Part shown: one piece after another, positions 58,794 through 64,000 of the stretch | Layout of the letters: each line of letters opens with the position of its first letter | How positions within the stretch are numbered: position 1 is the stretch's first letter | Assembly: GCA_030527185.1 (NCBI GenBank) | Contig: JAUNBF010000006.1 | Location: forward strand, 29,755-93,754 | Origin: Planctomycetia bacterium | GTDB lineage: Bacteria > Planctomycetota > Planctomycetia > Pirellulales > Thermoguttaceae | Direction: 5' to 3' | DNA length: 64,000 nucleotides | Translations under genes and position numbers: made by a program | The notes under the pieces: generated by a model | The model's input: the letters and a program-made list of their open reading frames with translations, nothing else | Told to the model about the DNA's origin: nothing | Database searches by the model: none

Positions 58794-59888
58794 ATGCAGG
58801 TAACGGTATCGTGCCCCGTTTACGAATCGTTTCGAGTTAGTCAGGTGGCTGGTTTGTTCGATGTGACGCTGGAGGAAAAACTTCAGCAGAGTTTTGAGGT
58901 GGAGACGCCTTCGCTCGAGGAAGATTGGAACGTCGGCCTGATTGTTGGTCCGTCGGGAAGTGGCAAAAGTACACTTGCCCGAAAGTGGCTTGGGAAAGCA
59001 CTTTACGACAATCCGCCGTGGCCGGAGAATCGAGCGGTGGTGGATGGTTTCGATGCGTCGCTCTCCATTCGCGATGTGACCGGGCTGATGACTTCCGTGG
59101 GATTCAGTTCCCCTCCCAGTTGGGCCAAACCTTATGCCATTTTGAGCAACGGTGAGAAATTTCGGTGCGATTTGGCGCGGGCGTTGTCGATTGCCAAAAC
59201 GGAAAAGGGACGTGGGCAAGTCGTTGTTTTTGATGAGTTTACGAGCGTCGTCGATCGGAATGTGGCGAAAGTCGCTTCGGCAGCGATTCGTAAAGGAATC
59301 CGCCAGGGAACGATTCCGTGCCGCTTTGTGGCGGTGACGTGCCACTACGATATAGCCGAGTGGCTGGAACCGGACTGGGTGATTGACATGGCAACCGGAA
59401 CGTTGTCAAGGAGGTGTCTTCGGCGACCGGAAATCTCCCTCGAAATCGTTCGTTGCGGGCGTGAAGCGTGGAAACTCTTTGCGCGTCATCACTATTTGAA
59501 CGGCAATATCGCCCCTGCGTGTCGGACATATCTCGGTTTGTGGGAAGACGAACCGGTCGCCTTTTGCGCGATTTTGCCGGTGGTTTGCAAGAAACACCAT
59601 TTCCGTATCAGCCGCCTGGTAACGCTCCCCGATTTTCAGGGAATGGGGATTGGAATGCGTTTTGCGGAGGCGATTTGCGAGTTGTACAAAGAGGCTGGCG
59701 ACCGAATCAACATCACGGGAAGTCATCCTTCCGTAATAGCCCACTGCAAGAAGTCCCCGTTGTGGAAGGCGGTCAACCTGAAAAACGCCCCTTCGCAACC
59801 CCGGAAAGTCAGCGTTTTCGGATACCGCAGCGCATCGGGAAGAGTGACCGTATCGTTTGAATATATTGGAAAGGAACGGTTTTCCTGA
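58794..59888 (+). CDS. ABC-type ATPase fused to GNAT acetyltransferase (COG2401-like)
   Basis: 364 residues. ATPase half: Walker A GPSGSGKST (52-60), altered signature LSNGEKFR (118-124), Walker B VVVFDE (143-148), H-loop TCHYD (182-186). GNAT half from about 215: RHHYLNGNIAPACRTYLGLW, motif A LPDFQGMGIGMRFAEAI (278-294) with the acetyl-CoA loop QGMGIG, and ITGSHPSVIAHCKKSPLW. This is the COG2401 layout. The GNAT part has the HHYL pattern that also appears in Mom-like phage DNA-modifying transferases. Inference: it acts on DNA or packaging intermediates together with the ParB-like protein. Confidence 0.75.
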   Translation: MQVTVSCPVYESFRVSQVAGLFDVTLEEKLQQSFEVETPSLEEDWNVGLIVGPSGSGKSTLARKWLGKALYDNPPWPENRAVVDGFDASLSIRDVTGLMTSVGFSSPPSWAKPYAILSNGEKFRCDLARALSIAKTEKGRGQVVVFDEFTSVVDRNVAKVASAAIRKGIRQGTIPCRFVAVTCHYDIAEWLEPDWVIDMATGTLSRRCLRRPEISLEIVRCGREAWKLFARHHYLNGNIAPACRTYLGLWEDEPVAFCAILPVVCKKHHFRISRLVTLPDFQGMGIGMRFAEAICELYKEAGDRINITGSHPSVIAHCKKSPLWKAVNLKNAPSQPRKVSVFGYRSASGRVTVSFEYIGKERFS

Positions 59889-60054
59889 AATTTCGGGAGA
59901 AACGATCATCATCTACCGGATTCAGGAGAGGGGGAATGTCATTTGGACTGCGATCGGAAATTTCCGAGTCAGTTCCCGCCATGAATGCTCGTTCCTGTGG
60001 AACGGGAGAGAAACATTCCTCTTCCCTGAATTTCAGGTAAGTCAGGAAGGAAAC

Positions 60055-60486
60055 ATGACAAAAAAAGTACCTCTTTTGAATGAAAAACAGAAAAATGAAG
60101 TGATTGCGATTTTATCGGTAGGCTGTTCCCGTCGCACGGCGGCTCGTTATGTCGGCTGCACCCCCTTGACCATTGCGAAAACGGCCAAAACGGATGAGAC
60201 GTTTGCCCAACAGTTGATTCGCGCTCAGGAACAGGCGGAGATTTCCTCCATGAAAAACATCCACAACGCAGCCAAACAGGAGCGTTACTGGAAAGCGGCG
60301 GCCTGGATTCTGGAGCGGAAAAATCCCGAAGAATTTCGACTGCGGAGTCCCGATTCCCTCAACGCGGAACAGTTGAAATTCATCGTGACGCAGCTTTCGC
60401 AAATGATCGTGGAAGAGGTGAAGTCGCCGGTCTATCGAAAAAATGTTTTGGCACGACTGGAAGCGTTTATGAAAGAATTCAGTTGA
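60055..60486 (+). CDS. Phage terminase small subunit-like DNA-binding protein
   Basis: 143 residues from the ATG at 60055 (GGAAGG upstream); the longer frame has no site. SRRTAARYVGCTPLTIAKTAKTDETF is a helix-turn-helix, followed by a helical region (AKQERYWKAAAWILERKNPEEF) as in small terminase subunits that recognise phage DNA. It sits 42 bases before the large subunit. The 166 bases before it hold no gene. Confidence 0.75.
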   Translation: MTKKVPLLNEKQKNEVIAILSVGCSRRTAARYVGCTPLTIAKTAKTDETFAQQLIRAQEQAEISSMKNIHNAAKQERYWKAAAWILERKNPEEFRLRSPDSLNAEQLKFIVTQLSQMIVEEVKSPVYRKNVLARLEAFMKEFS

Positions 60487-60527
60487 TTGCGAAAACGTTG
60501 TAACGTGTTGAAAATCAAGGAAAAACG

Positions 60528-62159
60528 ATGAACGAAGAATGGAAATGGGAATCCCCGGAGGATGTAAACCGGTTGTTGCGTTTCGCCAGGCGTTTTCGGA
60601 CGGTGTTGGCGAAAAATCATGGAGAAAAGAGACATCCGTCCGCCCCTGTTTCCATTCTTCCGCAATCGTTTTCGCAATGGTGCCACCTTTTTTTGCCGGA
60701 ACATTTTTGTAAACCGCCATCTCTCATGCACTTATGGATGTTACGGTACCTGGAGAAAATGTCGGATCGGCGGGGTGAGAAAGTCAACATTCTGGCACCG
60801 CGAGGAGGCGCAAAATCGACCATCGGGACGCTGGCCTATCCTCTGCGGCAGGCATTGGAGAATCGGGAATCGTACATTTGGATTATTTCCGACACGTTTG
60901 ACCAGGCTAAAATGCACCTGGAAAACATTCGCCAGGCGATTGTTGGAAATGCGCAACTCCTTGAAGCATATCCGTTTGCGACAGGACGTGGAACGCATTA
61001 TCGGGCAGGTTTGCTGGAATTGAAAAATGGTGTTCGGCTGGAGGCGTTTGGAACCGGCCAGAAAATTCGCGGACGTCGGCATGGTGCCTACCGTCCCAGT
61101 TTGATCATTTGCGACGATTTGCAGAACGATTCGCACTGCCACTCCTCCTCCATGCGAGCCAAAAGTCGGGAGTGGTTTTTCGGAACGCTCCTGAAAGCGG
61201 GGAATACGCGAACCAATATCATCCATCTGGCAACCGCCTTGCACCAGGAGGCTTTGGCGATGGAACTGACTCGTACTCCTGGCTGGAAGTCCCGTATTTT
61301 CAAGGCGATCGTGCGTTATCCGAAACAGATGTTCTGGTGGGAGAAGTGGGAGCAGGTTTTGATGGAATCGGGGGACGTGGCGGCGAAAAAGTTTTACCAG
61401 GAACATCAAAAAGAGATGACCGAAGGGGCAGCCGTTTTGTGGGAAGCGGAAGAGGATTTGTACACGTTGATGAAAATGCGGGCGGAAGCCGGGCATACCG
61501 CGTTTGAGCGGGAAAAACAGAATTCGCCGATTCATCTGGAAATGTGTGAGTGGGAGGAACGCTATTTTGAAACCGAACGTTTTTGGGTGGAAAATCGGCT
61601 TGCCAAACCCACCATTCGCGTCATGGCACTCGATCCGAGCAAGGGAAAAGAGGCGACACGGGGAGATTTCTCGGCGTATGTGATGTTGGAAATGGATGCC
61701 GACGGGGATTTTTACGTGGAAGCGGAACTGGTGCGTTGTCCGGTGGAGGAACTGGTGGAATTGGGCGTGCAGCTTTACCAAACGTTTCAGCCCGATATTT
61801 TCGGTGTGGAAGGGAACCAGTTTCAGGATTTGCTGGCCGATATTTTTGCGGAAAAATTTAAGAAAAGCCGCCTTCCGCCGATTCGTCCGTGGCTGATTCA
61901 CAACCGCGTCTCGAAAGAGATTCGCATTCGGCGGATTGGACCCTATCTGGCATCGGGAAAACTTCATTTTCAGACCCACTCCCCCGGAACGCGACTGTTG
62001 GTGGAACAACTGCGGCAATTTCCCGTGGGCGATCACGACGACGGACCCGACGCTCTGGAAATGGCCTTACGGTTGGTGGCAAAACAACTGGGCGAGCAGA
62101 CGTTTGAAGATGGTTTGGGCAAAAACCTGCTGACCCCCGGACAGAGATTCCATTTTTAG
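60528..62159 (+). CDS. Phage terminase large subunit
   Basis: 543 residues. ATPase: Walker A APRGGAKST (90-98), Walker B SLIICDD (191-197). Nuclease: VMALDPSKGK with Asp369, FGVEGNQFQ (Glu428) and DHDDGPDALEMAL (502-514), the RNase H-like triad. It drives and cuts DNA during head filling. GTGQKIRGRRH lies between the two. It is complete, with portal downstream, so the module looks functional. Confidence 0.93.
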   Translation: MNEEWKWESPEDVNRLLRFARRFRTVLAKNHGEKRHPSAPVSILPQSFSQWCHLFLPEHFCKPPSLMHLWMLRYLEKMSDRRGEKVNILAPRGGAKSTIGTLAYPLRQALENRESYIWIISDTFDQAKMHLENIRQAIVGNAQLLEAYPFATGRGTHYRAGLLELKNGVRLEAFGTGQKIRGRRHGAYRPSLIICDDLQNDSHCHSSSMRAKSREWFFGTLLKAGNTRTNIIHLATALHQEALAMELTRTPGWKSRIFKAIVRYPKQMFWWEKWEQVLMESGDVAAKKFYQEHQKEMTEGAAVLWEAEEDLYTLMKMRAEAGHTAFEREKQNSPIHLEMCEWEERYFETERFWVENRLAKPTIRVMALDPSKGKEATRGDFSAYVMLEMDADGDFYVEAELVRCPVEELVELGVQLYQTFQPDIFGVEGNQFQDLLADIFAEKFKKSRLPPIRPWLIHNRVSKEIRIRRIGPYLASGKLHFQTHSPGTRLLVEQLRQFPVGDHDDGPDALEMALRLVAKQLGEQTFEDGLGKNLLTPGQRFHF

Positions 62160-62186
62160 AAACGATTGTAAAGAAAGGACTTACAG

Positions 62187-63458
62187 ATGAATGAACCTTA
62201 CTATGTCCATCCGTTGGAGTATCTGATGGACGATGAAGAGCGGTGGTGTCTGACCGGAAAAGACCAGGTTTCGGGCTGGGTGGAAAATGAGGAGACGCTG
62301 GAGGAGATTCGCGAATCGTGCCGTTGGCTGGCGTTGACAAATGAGTTTGCCATCAATGGTCACGAAAATCGAATCAGTTTCATCGTCGGCTCCGGCCATG
62401 GTTTTTTTGTGGAAAGTCGTCCGGGACGGGATGTTTCCGACCGAATTTTGCAAAAAACGCAGGATTGTCTGGATGAATTCATCGAGGAAAACCAGTGGTA
62501 CGAACGTCAACAGGAAATCGTCCGTCGAAAAGACCGTGACGGGGAGGCTTTTTTACGTCTGTTTGCCGATTCGGAGGGAAAAACGTCGATTCGCTTTGTG
62601 GAACCGGAGGAAATTCAGCGACCTGACGGGGTACCGGAAGAGGAAGCCAACATCTCCAATCGTCTTGGAATTCAAACACTTGCGAACGATGTGGAACATG
62701 TGCTGGGTTACTGGGTTCATGGAGTTTGGGTGCCAGCCGAGGAAATTCAACATCGGAAAGCGAATGTCGATTTTAACGTTCGTCGCGGGTTGCCGATTTT
62801 CTTCCCGGTGCGGAAAAATCTCCGTCGGGCGGAAAAATTGCTGCGGAATATGAGTGTCGTGGCGGAAATCCAGTCGGCCATTGCCATCATCCGCAAACAT
62901 CAGGGAACGTCACGTCTGGGAATTGAGAGTTTCGCCAGTCGCAACGCGGACGGCACCTTTCCCACCACGAATGGCAAAACGCTCTACCGCCATTATTCTC
63001 CAGGGACGATTCTGGACACGTCGTCGGGGGTCGATTACGAATTTCCGGTGGCTGCGGTGGATGCGTCCCGTTATGTCACCGTTTTGCAGGCTGAATTACG
63101 AGCCATTGCCAGCCGTCTGGTCATGCCGGAATTCATGCTGACGAGCGATGCCAGCAACGCGAACTACGCCTCAACGATGATTGCGGAAGGTCCGGCGGTG
63201 AGGATGTTTGAACGTTTGCAGCACGAAATGATTCGGGAAGACCGACGTCTATTGGGCAAAGTCCTGCGTCATGCTGTCGTGGCGGGTCGTCTGGAACCGG
63301 AAGTTTTAACGGACGTTCGGATTCAAATCACGCCGCCGGGATTGTCGGTACACGATCGTCTGAAGGAAGTTCAGGCGGATAAGCTTTTGGTGGAGCTGGG
63401 GGCGATGTCACCGCAGGAACTCGCATCTCGGCATGGATGTAAACAAATGAATACGTGA
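62187..63458 (+). CDS. Phage portal protein
   Basis: 423 residues. DRDGEAFLRLFADSEGKTSIRFVEP, NRLGIQTLANDVEHVLGYWV, LVMPEFMLTSDASNANYAST and the C-terminal SVHDRLKEVQADKLLVELGAMSPQEL are portal-like. It forms the dodecameric DNA gate between head and packaging motor. It follows the large terminase by 27 bases. It is at the short end of portal lengths. Confidence 0.85.
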   Translation: MNEPYYVHPLEYLMDDEERWCLTGKDQVSGWVENEETLEEIRESCRWLALTNEFAINGHENRISFIVGSGHGFFVESRPGRDVSDRILQKTQDCLDEFIEENQWYERQQEIVRRKDRDGEAFLRLFADSEGKTSIRFVEPEEIQRPDGVPEEEANISNRLGIQTLANDVEHVLGYWVHGVWVPAEEIQHRKANVDFNVRRGLPIFFPVRKNLRRAEKLLRNMSVVAEIQSAIAIIRKHQGTSRLGIESFASRNADGTFPTTNGKTLYRHYSPGTILDTSSGVDYEFPVAAVDASRYVTVLQAELRAIASRLVMPEFMLTSDASNANYASTMIAEGPAVRMFERLQHEMIREDRRLLGKVLRHAVVAGRLEPEVLTDVRIQITPPGLSVHDRLKEVQADKLLVELGAMSPQELASRHGCKQMNT

Positions 63459-63544
63459 CAAATGTTCAGCATGGGAATGAGGTTAAAATTTTTGGATAAT
63501 AGGTTTTTTCGGAAGTGTTTTTACTGTAAATTTGAATACTGGAA

Positions 63545-63826
63545 ATGGACAACAGAAGAGAAACTGAAAGGAACCCAAAACAGTGTACCAAGAAAGGAAC
63601 AGATCGATTTCCCATGGAGAGAACAACAAAAGATAAGAATCATTCCAAGACAACCGTTCACAATTCCACCAATTGCGAACGGGTTGAAAAACTCATGAGG
63701 TTGATTCATGAGGTTTTGGGAGATGCTTTGAAACGGGATTTTTATGGCAATGTGAATATTCGATTCACCGTGCAGGATGGAATCATCCAGAGTATCCAGT
63801 ATTGCATGGAAAAGACTGTAAAATAA
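63545..63826 (+). CDS. Small DUF2292-like protein in prophage
   Basis: 93 residues; the start is uncertain, with another ATG at 63614 and weak ribosome sites. The C-terminus DFYGNVNIRFTVQDGIIQSIQ has the short FYGxVxIxFxxDGxI pattern of DUF2292-like proteins. The N-terminal half is Lys/Thr/Asn-rich. An overlapping frame at 63462-63698 is judged spurious. Function unknown. Confidence 0.5.
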   Translation: MDNRRETERNPKQCTKKGTDRFPMERTTKDKNHSKTTVHNSTNCERVEKLMRLIHEVLGDALKRDFYGNVNIRFTVQDGIIQSIQYCMEKTVK

Positions 63827-63864
63827 GGTTTTATGAAAAACAACCTTTGGGAGAAAGGATGGAA

Positions 63865-64000
63865 ATGAAGAAATCAGAGGAGAACGATTCGTTGTACGAA
63901 TTTGTCCATACGGAAAATGGAGAAGTTCAACTGCAACAGGAAGAAGGAATTTTAAGCGGCGTGAAAATTTTGGGTTTGGTATCCAAAAATGGGAGACGTT
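63865..64000 (+). CDS. Prohead protein/protease, N-terminal part (cut by window end)
   Basis: Only the first 45 codons are seen: ATG at 63865 with AAAGGA upstream, reading MKKSEENDSLYEFVHTENGE and then SGVKILGLVSKNGRR. The GVKILG-x-x-SKNGRxY pattern opens many phage prohead core/protease proteins, which fits the position after portal. The gene runs off the right edge. Confidence 0.5.
   Translation, partial: MKKSEENDSLYEFVHTENGEVQLQQEEGILSGVKILGLVSKNGRR

Noticed and set aside
63462..63698. 78-codon frame after the portal gene
   Set aside because: Overlaps the DUF2292-like frame, which has the more convincing sequence; this one shows no conserved pattern.

Overview
The window reads as a chromosomal segment of a planctomycete (Planctomycetota), probably a host- or biomass-associated polysaccharide degrader. 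The main evidence is four DUF1559 pseudopilin-like proteins with near-identical N-terminal helices, several PEP-CTERM surface proteins, an ECF sigma factor placed next to a membrane Ser/Thr kinase, a conserved planctomycete secreted domain, betaine-lipid genes and a squalene/phytoene synthase. Base composition is moderate, Shine-Dalgarno sites are clear, and several promoters match the TTGACA-17-TATAAT consensus.

Layout. 1-6.1 kb: a minus-strand signalling locus with a Pro-rich secreted protein, an ECF sigma factor, a Ser/Thr kinase with an LTxxQ-like periplasmic tail, and a BatA/VWA membrane protein. 6.2-9.5 kb: an OleD/3beta-HSD-like reductase and a PAS-GAF sensor that lacks a kinase ATPase domain. 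9.6-13.2 kb: dhaK-dhaL-lsrF and an AEC-family transporter. 13.3-22.3 kb: housekeeping and small genes (prmC, lipid kinase, guaB, cutA, DUF3467) plus secreted and lipoproteins. 20.8-30.6 kb: a carbohydrate locus in which a XylR-like AraC regulator is divergent from a beta-helix PEP-CTERM protein, a lipoprotein, DUF1559, GH127 and a GH39-like enzyme; two direct repeats abut a perfect promoter. 30.7-35 kb: a C_GCAxxG redox protein, a BON-domain protein, and an ECF sigma factor with an anti-sigma/pseudopilin hybrid. 35.2-40.5 kb: btaA, btaB, squalene/phytoene synthase, recJ and rpmG. 40.5-41.4 kb: a scar region of tandem repeats and a transposase remnant. 41.4-44.5 kb: a sialidase-like protein, an orphan ABC ATPase and a GDPD.

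44.8-53 kb is the most unusual stretch. A LamG PEP-CTERM/DUF1559/lipoprotein triad is followed by two related minus-strand PEP-CTERM/DUF1559 loci. Both of these carry the same G11 homopolymer between a well-formed ribosome binding site with ATG and the signal peptide. At 11 G both are out of frame; 9 or 12 G restores the frame. This looks like phase-variable (or slippage-dependent) surface protein expression. One copy has lost most of its coding region.

53-55.6 kb holds a NIPSNAP protein, a thioesterase and rlmN. From about 55.7 kb to the end lies the packaging/head end of a prophage: a promoter-to-terminator leader or small RNA, a zinc-ribbon protein, a papain-like hydrolase, a trypsin-like protease, ParB-like, an ABC-ATPase/GNAT fusion (COG2401-like), terminase small and large subunits, portal, a DUF2292-like protein and the start of a likely prohead protein. 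The ParB plus ABC-GNAT pair is a candidate DNA-modification or packaging accessory system. No tRNA, rRNA or CRISPR array was seen.
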